The notes below the pieces were generated by a model that saw nothing but the letters and a program-made list of their open reading frames with translations, made no database searches and was not told where the DNA came from. Shown here one piece after another: positions 46,354 to 57,049 of a DNA stretch of 64,000 bases. The stretch comes from Diaporthe sp. PMI_573 (taxonomy: Eukaryota; Ascomycota; Sordariomycetes; Diaporthales; Diaporthaceae). Made by a program: the position numbers and the translations under genes. Position 1 is the first letter of the stretch. Every line of letters begins with the position of its first letter. The DNA lies in the NCBI GenBank assembly GCA_021399435.1, contig JAJTUP010000009.1, forward strand, positions 744,001-808,000, read 5' to 3'.

Positions 46354-48763
46354 CTACTCCTTTGGCACCGCCTTAGCTGCGAAGCTGTCCTCATTCGGCA
46401 GGCCCGTCAGCAAGTCATAGAAGTCGACAGACTGCCACGAGTACTTGACGTAGTCGAACATGGCCTTATCGATGGCGCGGTGAAGCGCCTCGCGCGCCTT
46501 GAAGAGCGTATCCCGGGCTTGCTCGTGCGAGACACCCCTGACCTCTGACCTGACGAGAACCGGAAGCCAGTTGTTGACGAGCACCTGGACAGCCCCGGCC
46601 ACGGGAGTCTCCACCTCACCGGGAATATTCAAGTCTTTCCCCAGGAGAACAGCTTCCCAGGTGGATATAGGGGTGCAGTAACGAGCACCGAGGCAGCTTC
46701 CCTGCGGGTTGTCCGTCATACCAGTCACAACCATCATAGGACCAGTCTTCAACGTCTTGTAGAGCTGCTTCTGAGGCATGTGAGCTTTGAGTGGCGAGTC
46801 TACACACACCTCCTGGGAATCGATGCGTAGCTGTGGTGGTTGCCCAGGAGCTAAAGTGCCGTGCCCGATTTGAGCAATGTTCTCGGAGAAGCCCAAAACT
46901 AGGAGATGACGCAAAAGGCTCCTTCTGTACGTGGTGCGGCTCAAGTCGCCGCCGTAGGGTTCTGCTCGTATCTTCAGCTCACTTCCCGGCACACTAATGT
47001 AGGATGTCTCTTTCTGATAGCTCGCAAGACCGGCTGTGATCATGGAACGCTCGATTGCCCCGGCGGAAGCACTGACGGAAGCGATCCCGTCAGGATCGTA
47101 ATGATCGAAGCGCCTGGCCACCACAGCGTTCTTTGCGGAGGATGTCTCCGCGGGTTCGGTGAAGCCGTTGGATGAGGCATGGAGACCTTCGTGGTCAGGT
47201 ATTGGCTCATACGTGGAAGGCGCCAGGTCTTCCTTGGGAAACTTCTCTTCGCCGTCCTTGGGCTCAGGGATGCGCCTTTGCTTCTTTGCGAACCATTTTG
47301 CATCACGGAGTCGCTGAAATAACAAGAGCAAATCAGGATGGTCGCCTGACATTACATTCCGGAAGGCAGGGTCTCGATCGCCATCGTCTCCTTTACTTCG
47401 ACCAGCCGTCTTCCGATAGACAGCATGCTTCTCCATGGCAGCGAGAACGATGGCATGCTCCAGGCAGCGGAGACTTGCACCTACGACCAGCATCTTGGAT
47501 CTCGAGGGTGTGAAAGGCAAGGCCGCAAGCCATGATTCGAGATCAGGAATATCACGGTGGGGCGCATCCCCAGACCCTTCCTCTTGTGAATTGACAATGT
47601 CTTGTTCAGAACCCTCTTGGGTGACATTGTAAAAGGCGCCGCGCTGCTTCCCACCAACCACCTGCCCGGGGTTTGTGCGGAGGTAATCGGTTGCTGCCGT
47701 GATCAGATGTCGCAGCTTCTCCAAGCGTGGGCGATCAAGTACAATACTGGCCTGGAAAGGGTTTCCTGGGCTCATGGGCCATAAACTCTGATGACCACTG
47801 ATGATTGCCTGGGCCAAGGTTAAATCTTTAATGCCTCTGGCGGAGTCCTTGACAGCCGACGTCACGGTTTCTCCGATCTGGACGCCTCCCGCAAATGTGT
47901 GAGCCTCAAAAGCACCCGAGTGCAATTTCGTCTCAATCCTCTTGAGGGCTCCTCTGGAGTGATGAGCGAACTGCCAATAACTCTGTACTACATTTTTGGC
48001 ATCGGTAAGCGAGAGCTGGGTCTGTGGCCAAGACGACAGTTTAGCAACGGCCTCGGCCCTGTTCAGAGCGAGGTCGAATTGGATGGCGGCAGCAACCTCG
48101 GCGAACAGGATGGTTGAGCCACAAGCCTTTATGTCAATGCCGAGTTCATGCAGAGATATGGTTACAGTCCAGGCCGGTTCGCAGCCGGCATCAGTGGGAG
48201 AAGGCGGCTCGGTGGTGACCCGGGGCAAAAGACCTCGCGGCACAAGGTCTTCGAAGAGCCTCAGCAAAAGGAGCTTGGGATCCGGCGAGGGAGCTTCGCG
48301 AGTGAGGTTGGCCTGAGGAGCGCTGGTTGGCCCTAGGAGAACCGTCTCGGCGGATTGGTCAGAAGACAAGGTTGACTTTAGTGCCTGGTGTGATTCCCTC
48401 TTGTTATGGGAGCCCGAAAGAGTGTGTGCCAGGCGAGGGCCCGATGGCCTGCACAGAGGCTTGTGTCGGATCTTCTGAGGTGAGGGTGCGGCCAACAGAG
48501 AAGACATTCGGCGCGGAGCCAGAGACGAGGGCGAGAGAGAGACAGCCGTGGATGTGAGAGGCCAACTTGGGGTGAGGGCAGCTCTCAGCCGGGGACGGAG
48601 GGAGCAGTCTGCCATGTGCACAATGCTCCTCCTGTGGGTGTTGATCCTCACGTTCATGCGCAGCTGGAGCCCGGAGCTCGCAGGGTTCTGAATGTATGCA
48701 TGGGGTCAGCATTCGTGTCTGGACCCAGCAGAGAGGTTTGGAACATACCCTTAGCTGTGCCAT
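46354..48763 (-). CDS. DExH-helicase-derived protein with HA2/OB-like region but no ATPase core
   Basis: Two exons: 48763-48749, coding MAQLR, and 48687-46354 (782 residues). The intron has donor GTATGT, CTGAC before the acceptor, and TTCAG. The N terminus is Arg-rich and nearly free of acidic residues, which suggests a mitochondrial presequence. Residues about 140-220 resemble a double-stranded-RNA-binding-like region. Residues about 385-470 (LPFTPSRSKMLVVGASLRCL, then GDHPDLLLLFQRL) match the HA2 winged-helix/ratchet part of DExH helicases such as DHX36/DHX29. Residues about 595-700 (LRHLLVLGFSENIAQIGHG, VCVDSPLKA, WEAVLLGKDL) match their OB-fold. The RecA motifs (GxGKT, DExH, SAT, QRxGRxGR) are absent throughout. 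Function is unknown; it lies head-to-head with COX15. The helicase relation rests on pattern likeness, not a search. Confidence 0.7.
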
Positions 48764-49060
48764 GAGCGGCTCAACAAGAGTACTGCCCTACCTGGTTAGG
48801 ACTCAGGGACCCTGGATGCTCATGCGATGATCCCTGCCCCGCCGTGCCGAGGACCATGGCGCCGCGCCAATCAGCCCACTGGCAAAAAGTCGTTGATGAC
48901 CTGATTGATTGGGTCTTTCTCCGACTTGGCTTTGCACTTACACGAACCTTTACTTCAAGCATTTTCGCAATTCACTGTCTCAGCGTCTTCCGAAGCCGCC
49001 CAATGGGCCTGTGTTCTGGAAGCATACTGCCTCTGAAGTCGCATCTCTGAGCCGGCGGCC
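48764..49060. promoter_or_regulatory. Shared divergent promoter between the helicase-like gene and COX15
   Basis: The two start codons lie head-to-head 297 bases apart, so both promoters must sit here or overlap the 5' ends. No defined element was identified. Both products probably go to mitochondria, so joint control is plausible. Confidence 0.6.
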
Positions 49061-50666
49061 ATGGCATATCTCCAGCCAGCGCCGATCCGCCGTGCCGGCC
49101 TGCGAGGGCTGGCCAACCAACTATCGCGACTGTCCTCGCCGTCCCCCTTCTCGACCTCGACATCTGCCTCGCCTTTCGTCTGCCGCCAGTGTCTCAAGAC
49201 CACCAGACAGAAACCCTCCGCGTCTCCCTCTCTGATATCCTCCCTGGCCCGCTCCCGCACCATCCGACAGCTCCAGGCGCCGGTCTCTTCGTCGCCACGA
49301 TATCTCAACACCACCGCCAACAAGAAGAGCACCAGCGCTCCAGCTGCGAGTATCGAATATGCCGCCGAACCAGCCTCCGAATCCAACGACAATTCCAATT
49401 CAAGGACCAGTTCGTTCCCCGATACCAGTTCCAAGTCCGTCGCCTACTGGCTGCTGGGCAGTGCCGTCAGCGTCTTTGGCATCGTCGTCTTTGGTGGCCT
49501 GACCCGGTTGACCGAGTCTGGGTATGCCCTCCCTTCCGCCCACAGTCATACAGACAAGCCCACGACCATGCTAACACCTTTCCCACAGCCTGAGCATAAC
49601 CGAATGGCGCCCCGTCACCGGCTCCCTCCCTCCCATGTCCCCAGAGGACTGGGAGTCCGAATTCGCAAAGTACCGCGCCTCGCCCGAATACATCAAGCTG
49701 AACCCGCACATGGACCTTGACGAGTTCAAGAAGATCTACTTCATGGAGTGGACCCACCGCATCTGGGGCCGCGTCATCGGCATGACCTTCGTCTTGCCCA
49801 CCATCTACTTCATCGCCCGCAGGAGGGTTACCAAGCGCATGGCCTGGAACCTCGTCGGCATCTCGGGCCTCATCGGCTTCCAGGGCTTCATCGGCTGGTG
49901 GATGGTCGCATCGGGCCTCAAGGACGACCTGTTCGCCCCCGGCGCCCACCCGCGCGTCTCCCAGTACCGCCTGACCACCCACCTGTCCACCGCCTTTGTC
50001 TGTTACTCCTGGATGCTCCTCGCCGGCCTCTCCATCCTGCGCACCCGCAAGCTGCTCGCCGACCCCGCCGCCGCCTCCAAGCTCGCCAAGGTCCTGTCCA
50101 GCCCGGCCCTCGCCCCCTTCAAGCGCTACGCCACCGCCCTGACCGCACTCGTCTTCGTCACCGCCATGTCCGGCGGCCTCGTCGCCGGCCTGGACGCCGG
50201 CCTGATCTACAACGAGTTCCCCATGATGGGCATCGGCATCACGCCCCCCAGCTCCGAGCTGTGGGACAAGTTCTACTCGCGCAAGGAGGACGGCTCCGAC
50301 CTGTGGTGGCGCAACATCCTCGAGAACCCCAGCCTGGTCCAGCTCGACCACCGCATGCTGGCCATGACCGTGTGCGCCTCGGTCCTGGCCCTGTTCGCCT
50401 ACAGCCGCTCCCGCAGGGTCAAGGCCGTCCTGCCCGCCGACGCCCGCAAGGGCGCCATGGGTCTGCTGCACCTTATGCTCATGCAGGTCACCCTGGGCAT
50501 CACCACCCTCATCTATATCGTGCCCACCCACCTGGCCGCCACGCACCAGGCCGGAGCTCTGGCTCTTCTGACCGGAGCCCTGGTCCTGGGCAGCAGGCTG
50601 AGGATCCCAAGGGGCACGATGAGGCTGGTCGAGAGACAGCTCAAGACAATGCAGCAAAAGAAGTGA
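49061..50666 (+). CDS. COX15: Heme A synthase, mitochondrial inner membrane
   Basis: Two exons, 49061-49521 and 49589-50666 (512 residues), with donor GTATGC, CTAAC in the intron and acceptor CACAG. The first 110 residues are Ser/Arg/Thr-rich and resemble a mitochondrial presequence. The COX15/CtaA core starts at VAYWLLGSAVSVFGIVVFGG with LTRLTESGLSITEWRP across the splice site, a hallmark of the family. Conserved His residues follow: MEWTHRIWGR, YRLTTHLSTAF, LVQLDHRMLAM and LAATHQAGAL, with about eight membrane helices. The enzyme oxidises the C8 methyl of heme O to heme A for cytochrome c oxidase. Length is normal. A 396-codon antisense open frame over exon 2 is a shadow. Confidence 0.96.
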
Positions 50667-51381
50667 TGTGTGGACGGTAGACGTCTAGAAATGATTACGG
50701 GCTACGCATAGCGTTGGATTTTGAGATTCATGACACCAATATAGATAGATATATACATGTGTGGGGTGACAGCCCGCTGACAGACACTGATACTGTTCCA
50801 TCCGAATCAGCAAGGTGCGTTGTGAAGAATAAATCACATCTCTACTCCTCCGAGGCCAAAGAGCACAGCAACTCGGAATGCTTGCTACGATTTGTCGCAG
50901 TGATTTGCTAATGTAAACAAACCTGGTCAAACAGTTGCCTGTGTAGTTGTTCTCAAAGCACATCCACCTAAACCTCAAGCGACCTTCTGTTTGGTTGCCA
51001 CATGTAAAGTTTAAGAGGCAATAGACTCTGACGGGCCAGCCTACATTTACTAGCTTGCCTTGTACTGCAAAATTCCCAGGAACCCCAGTATAGTTGCGGG
51101 AAACCGTCCTTAAGCAAGGATCCTGAAGAGGTTACCCCAGTGTAGGTTATCACAGAAATTACCTCGTAGGAAAAGCTACACATATAGCATTGGTCAATTC
51201 AAGATCGAAATTTTGGGCACCATCCAGCAAATACATCTACTCTCTATGGCGGCTCATGTATTCTAGACAAGTACTCGTGATCATGGGCCAACATCACGGT
51301 CGAAAAACACGCTCTTTGTAGGGTGTTGAAAGCGCGAACCGGTTCTAAATACATCCTGCCAATCATGGGGATGGTCCGTGC
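50667..51381. other. Convergent intergenic region (COX15 and KRS1 3' ends)
   Basis: Two genes end towards each other here, so it should hold both 3' UTRs. Nothing else recognised. Confidence 0.5.
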
Positions 51382-53434
51382 CTACTTGTGTGCTGCAAAC
51401 ATGTTAGCAAACATCCAGATGAGCATGGATCAAAGAACACTTACCGATTCCCTCGACCGGCTTCGGCTCCACACCAACCACCTCAGCCGCAAACTTCTCC
51501 TTCTTGCCTCCCTGCTCGTCCTTCATGAAAGGGAATGCCTGCACCTCCCTGATGGCGTAGTTGTCCGTCAAGAACATTACCAGGCGATCGATACCCAAGC
51601 CCCAGCCACCAGTAGGTGGTAGACCGTACTCCAGTGCCGTCAAGAAGTTCTCGTCCACGGGCTGAGCCTCATCATCACCTTGGGCCTTCTGGTTTGCCTG
51701 CTCCTCGAATCGCATCCTCTGGTCGAAGGGGTTGTTCAACTCCGTGTAAGCATTGGCAATCTCCTTCTTGCACACGAACGCCTCGAAACGCTCGCACACA
51801 CCCTTCTTCTCTCGGTGGTACTTGGCAAGTGGGGACATCAGCTCGGGGTGCTCGAGGATGAATGTTGGGTTGATGCACGTCTCCTCGATAAACTCTCCAA
51901 CCAGCTTGTCCAGCATGCGTGCGTTGGTCAGCGGTGGTGGGCACTCGACATTCATCTTCTTGAGAACCTTCTTGAGGAACTCGCCAGTCTCAGCTGTGTG
52001 CATTTGCTCGTAGGGCGGGAACTTCTCGCCAGTGACGCGTTCCAGCTCCGGAAGCATTTCCACCCGTCGCCATGGTGCCTCCCAGTTCACATCGTAGGTC
52101 TCGCCGTGCTGGTTGGTGAACTTGGTCTTGTAGCCGCCGGTAAGGTGCTTAACGAGGCCCGAGACAAGCTCTTCTGTGATGTTCAAGACGTCGTAGACAT
52201 CGGCATATGCCCAGTAGAACTCGACAGATGTGAACTCGGGGTTGTGGGTCAGGTCGATTCCTTCGTTTCGGAAGTTCTTTCCGAGCTCAAACACCTTGCC
52301 GAATTGACCGACAATCAACATCTTGAGGAACAGCTCAGGAGCAATGCGCATGTACATGTCCAGGTCAAGATCGTTGTGGTGCGTGACGAAGGGCAGGGCA
52401 GTGGCGCCACCTGGGATGGCTGTCATCATGGGGGTCTCGACCTCCAAGAAGCGACGGTCGTTGAAGAAATCTCGAATGTACCGAACAATCCTGGAGCGCG
52501 TCCACATGGTCTGGCGCGAAGCGTCGTTGAAGAGCAGATCCAGGTACCGCTGGCGGAAGCGCTGCTCGTGATCCTTAAAGCCGTAGTGTTGTGTGGGCAG
52601 CATGTGCAGGGAAGGAGCCAGCAAGATGACCTCTGACGCGAAGATGGAGAGCTCGCCCTGCTTGCCCTGCTCGATGAGCTTCTTGGGCGCAGTGCGGCCT
52701 GGGTATCCGATGACTCCAATCACATCACCTCTTTGCAGGTTCTCGTGTTGCTTCTCGAATGGGGTGGTGCCCTCGGGGACGTTCTCGGCCTGGCACATGA
52801 TCTGGATGTTGGTGCCGATGGAGACGGTATCGGCGGCGGTCTTGAGATCGTAGAAGATAAGCTTGCCGAGAGATCTTCGGTTGTAGATCCTGCCGGCGAT
52901 CTGAAGCACCTTGGTGCGGTCGACATCTCCAGACTGTGCAGTGATCTGGGTCAGCTCTCGCCTAATGGCCAACAGGATCTGTCAAGTCTCACCTTGAGGT
53001 GCTCGTAGTCGTGGACGAACTGCTTGTCGTCGTAGGTGACGTGGAACTTGTGAGGGTAAGGATTGGGGTTGTTGGAATCGAGAAGCGCCTTGATGGCCTT
53101 GCTTCGGTTCTCGTAGTACATTCGAGGGTCCAGCTCCTCTTCGTCCTCCTTCTTCTTGGAAGCAGCTTTGGGAGGGGCAGCAGCAGCCTTCTTGGCCTTC
53201 TCCTCGTCCCTTTGACGCTGCTTCTGTCGCCTCTTGAGCTCCGACTTGGACACCTGCATAGAGTTGAGAGGTGAGCTTTCAGCCTGCGCCAAAAGGGGAG
53301 TGGGAATAACTGCGGCAAGGCAGTAAGTAGTATTTAAGCAATCATACCTTCTCCCCAGTGACCTCGTCGAGCTGGAGGTTCTCCAGCTGCTCAGCAGGAG
53401 GCGCGGGGGCCTTGTCGCTTGGTTCTCCCGCCAT
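51382..53434 (-). CDS. KRS1: Cytosolic lysyl-tRNA synthetase, class II
   Basis: Four exons: 53434-53348, 53253-52993, 52933-51445 and an 11-base last exon 51392-51382 that supplies only the end of one codon plus His-Lys-stop (615 residues). The N terminus is acidic, then Lys/Arg-rich ([21 protein letters not shown]), the eukaryotic tRNA-binding extension. The OB-fold anticodon domain has [22 protein letters not shown]. Class II motifs are present: motif 1 around [12 protein letters not shown] with VETPMM, motif 2 [20 protein letters not shown], and motif 3 [13 protein letters not shown]. The enzyme charges tRNA-Lys in the cytosol; no presequence suggests a mitochondrial form. The third intron is 52 bases with GCTAAC and TTTGCAG. 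Confidence 0.95.
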
Positions 53435-54202
53435 GTTGTCGTAACTTTTGCAGTGCGGCTTCTCAATTGTTTGTTGGCCGGTTCCAAGATGACATGGGAA
53501 ATCCAGTCCTCGTTTTGTATGGACGCGGGGTGACTCAGGAAATTTTGTCAATGGTGACTCGATTGAACAGGGGGGTTACAACCGCGGGGCTTATCTTATC
53601 GGGGCACCTGGGCGAGGCGGGACCTGCCCGCCCCTCAAGAGTCCCTGGAGGATCAGCAGCAGCTCTCAGACCTTCAAACCTCAGTCTGACCTGACGTGGC
53701 TGGCTGGCGGGCTGTCTCGTTGAGTCATATATACTGAATCTGACGTATCGCATAACACGCAATTTAGATGTATGCTCGTTCTCATGGGCATCACATGCTC
53801 GGCTGCCTGGTCGGCATCTCTCACACAGCACGGCCTTTGGTTCTGCATCATGAAATAAAGCGTTGTTCTTCCGTCCTGCACTCGCAGGAAAGACGTAATT
53901 GCGAAGTCGCTCGAATCCTCAACTTGACATTGGCTTCCCAGGAGCTCTATCTTCTGGTCTCTGCAAAATTGGAGCTCGGACAAAGTACCTAAGCTTTCCA
54001 ATTGCCGTGGCTCTTCGAGGCTCCATCAAGAATTGAGAACATCAGAGGTCAATCGCTAATTATTTCCATGAGAAGGACTCATCTTTCTAACTGTATACAA
54101 CACCCTGATTCACTTCAGACAGAACTCTAACAAATATTTCTGGTATGCTCCTAGATCTTCCGCATGATTCACAACTCCGAACGCCAGACGAGCTTATGTC
54201 GA
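53435..54202. other. Intergenic
   Basis: The KRS1 promoter and the 3' side of the NTF2-like gene. Short frames on both strands have no features. Confidence 0.5.
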
Positions 54203-54929
54203 TCAGGACGTTGTGCAAGCAACGTCCGTTGGCGATGCCGTCGTTGAAACACTCAAATTGTAGATGGTCAATGCTTGACTGTGCGGTGTGAGGATGGGCA
54301 AGCCATCATCACCCTTCAACAATGTGAAGGACGCATTGCCACTGTGATATTCGTCAGTCAGCTTGGTCTCACAGCGACCAGCACAGTTTGCTTCACTTAC
54401 TAAGCCTGCGAGCAATTTCCGGGAGTATATGTCGTCTGAATCACAATATCTGCCACGTATGTCTTCGAGTCTGCAGCCTCACCCACAACTTCGGAGCCAC
54501 GGATCAAATGCCACCATGCCTTGTTGCCGCCCACCGGAAGAAGAGCCTGCTTGACCGCCAGCATGGCATCGTACCCTTGATATTCATTACCCGCGATTAT
54601 GAGCTCTCCGTCTGTCGTCCAGAAATCCGTGAAGGTAGTTGTCGCGGTCTTGTCCTCAGAGATACGGTAATACCTTGAGCAGGATCGTCAGCCAAAATCA
54701 TGCCTGATTATGCAAGTTGTTGAGCTTCCACTCACTCCTCAACAAACGTGGCAAACCCCGCTTCGACGCCGGTTCCAGCTTTGTAGGGGCTCATGTCGAC
54801 TGCACTGACCAGATCGGCGACGAAGAGGCTGAAGACGGTGGTTGGCTTCATTCTGAAAATGTCTTTTTGCCCGTCGTCAGTTGTGAAACTCTCAAATTTT
54901 GGACGTGACCTGAAATTGTCTTCATTCAT
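54203..54929 (-). CDS. NTF2/SnoaL-like small protein
   Basis: Three exons are inferred: 54929-54736, 54673-54401 and 54341-54203 (201 residues). Donors are GTGAGT and GTAAGT; acceptors are CTCAAG and TCACAG, with GCTGAC and AGCTGAC before them. The joined protein reads FATFVEEYYRISEDKT, then ATTTFTDFWTTDGELIIAGNEYQGYDAM, then a short WWHLIRGSEVV strand. This matches the SnoaL/NTF2-like pattern: a helix, a strand with an aromatic-flanked Thr-Asp, and a G-x-E-x-x-G-x-D-A-M segment. Such proteins are small cone-shaped folds that can be cyclases, isomerases or binding proteins. No signal peptide was seen. Family placement rests on pattern likeness only; the splice model is self-consistent. Confidence 0.6.
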
Positions 54930-57049
54930 CAGTGGTCATCAATAGATGGAACAGTGCTTTATATAAGCCGGGCAAAGCAGGAGATTCCAAAATGGTGTCT
55001 ACCTCCTTTTTGCACACTAGAGCCGGCTTGACCGGTGATGCTATTCCCAGTGTGAACCTTAAATGCGCGATATGACTCGGCACCGCCACGAATTGGTTCG
55101 GGCGAGGCTGCGCGGCCCCCTTTTCACGCAGCATGGATCGAGTGCTTGGCAAAATCAACGCACTGGGTTTTTCCCGTTGAATGCATTCCTGCGCAGGCCA
55201 AAGCGACCTCAGACGTGCGTTTCCGAAGACTTGCGCCGTGTTCTGCAGCGTCTCTCATTGACGTAGTTGAGCCAGGCTGTGCATTGTCGTAAAACACATG
55301 TGGTGCTGGGTCAGTAGGAGGTGCTCACACGATATGAGAATTTGATCTGATAGCAGAGGCATTCGGCAAATAGTAATGACCTGAGCGAGACTGGGTATGA
55401 AAACGGCAAAATGTTACCTCAGCCCTCGGGCTAATAGGACTCTGCAATGCGAAAAGTCTTTCCGGAAAGGCAGCTCGCAGACTCACTTGGTTCACAAGCT
55501 GATGGATTTTTTTCGGGAACTGCCCTCCGAAGCTGCATCAAAACCATTTTAGTGCACTTGTTAGCAGGATCAGAGACCTTTCAACGCGAAAGCATGGCAT
55601 GGTGCCTTGCAACAGCACGATCAGGAGTGATTCGGATTCACCAGTCACAATCTTGCAGGGTGTTCCTCCAGGAAAGACCGTTGTGTCGCGTCTGTGAAAC
55701 AAATGAAACTCTTCTCGGAGGATACAGAATGGAATGAGCTACAACAATTCTCCTCAAAAAGATAGATGGTGAGGGAGAACATTGGTCGGCAAAGGCTGAC
55801 TTTGTGTGGTGAGAGGCCAGCAGAGCTGATTTAGAAGAAGTGAGACGTGTCACAGTCGCAGGTGTCCTTTTGCCATGCGCTTGCCTTCAAAGACACAGGG
55901 AAGATTCTGACCCCAAGGACCGGGCACCTCGTCCGAGAGCCGGAACTGGATTGTTGACCCTGACCAATCTCAACTTATAGCCGACGAATGCAGGCCAAGA
56001 GCGTTCTGTGTTGGCCTTCGTTGTCAGCACTTCTGTAAATCAACAGTCAAGTTCTAGGGCTAGCTCGCCTCGACATAGGTTCCTGTACTCTGGTATTCTC
56101 CCTACATAGCAAGCATGCTTTGTGAATGCCTCGTGGAGCTGGTCTTTTCAATCGAGGTGGAAAATGGGGGTTGGAAGTCATAACATGGTTGTACCTATGG
56201 CTCAGTAATATTGGTTGACTTGAGGCCTTTGCATAAGTACGGGTTTCTATTGTAGATTGTTGTGTTCTCGGTGTTGGTCAGAGAAGATGATATCTAACCC
56301 CTGCTTATTCGGTCACATCAATCTTCTTTGCTAGATTTAGGTGTAGTGGGACTCTTGAAAGACAGCTTGTGATTTAGGTTGGCTGGAGTTCGTAGAAACT
56401 GAGTCATACTTGGAATTCGAGAACCTCAGCAAGGCTCAGTTCTGTTCGACTTGAGACAGCTTCTAGTTTGTTGCTCGTGATGGGCAGTGTCAAAGCAAGG
56501 CTGCAACATCATGGTATGAGAAGACGGCGGACGCCTTTTCGGTTTGGTTCAAGAACCGCTCAGTGTGCTCGCTGTTTTCAATGCTATGTCCCAGGCGTCT
56601 TGGGGAACATACAAGAGCTACATGGTCCCGAAGCTTTTGTATATCGGACACTAGCTTGAGTCCACAGGTTCCTTTATTCTGGCTTTAGTTGTCTCTAGAG
56701 TGCTGAGGCTTTGTAGTGGAGCTTGTTCAGGAGCAGATCGGATGTTGGTTCTCGGAAGTAATATCTACGGATGAAGAGTTACCAGTTCTTCGCCGTCGAT
56801 CGGCCTAGGTAACGACCGCGTTGCCTGCTCGGCTGCTGACGAGCGACCGACTGTGTTCTTCAACCTGCTGACGCACCCACTTGGCGCTCCTCGGACACAG
56901 AAATTCCACGAGGCTTGCTGGCAGGTTTCGGGAGTATTGTCGCGATGTGAGAGAAAGTGCCAAAGTCTTGAGAAACGTGGATTCGCTTCTTATGGCCTCA
57001 TTGAATATATATATCATTTGAAGTCTATTTACATCTATCTGCGCCGACC
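54930..57049. other. AT-richer gene-poor stretch
   Basis: About 2.1 kb with few and short open frames and no recognisable domain. It lies between the NTF2-like gene and the esterase gene. Decayed (for example RIP-mutated) repeat sequence is possible but could not be judged by eye. Confidence 0.45.

Noticed and set aside
49467..50657. 396-codon minus-strand open frame opposite COX15
   Set aside because: The Gly/Val/Asp/Ala-rich composition is that of a reverse complement of GC3-rich coding DNA; COX15 on the plus strand is unequivocal.
51680..52636. 318-codon plus-strand open frame opposite KRS1
   Set aside because: A shadow of the lysyl-tRNA synthetase exon, with no recognisable domain.
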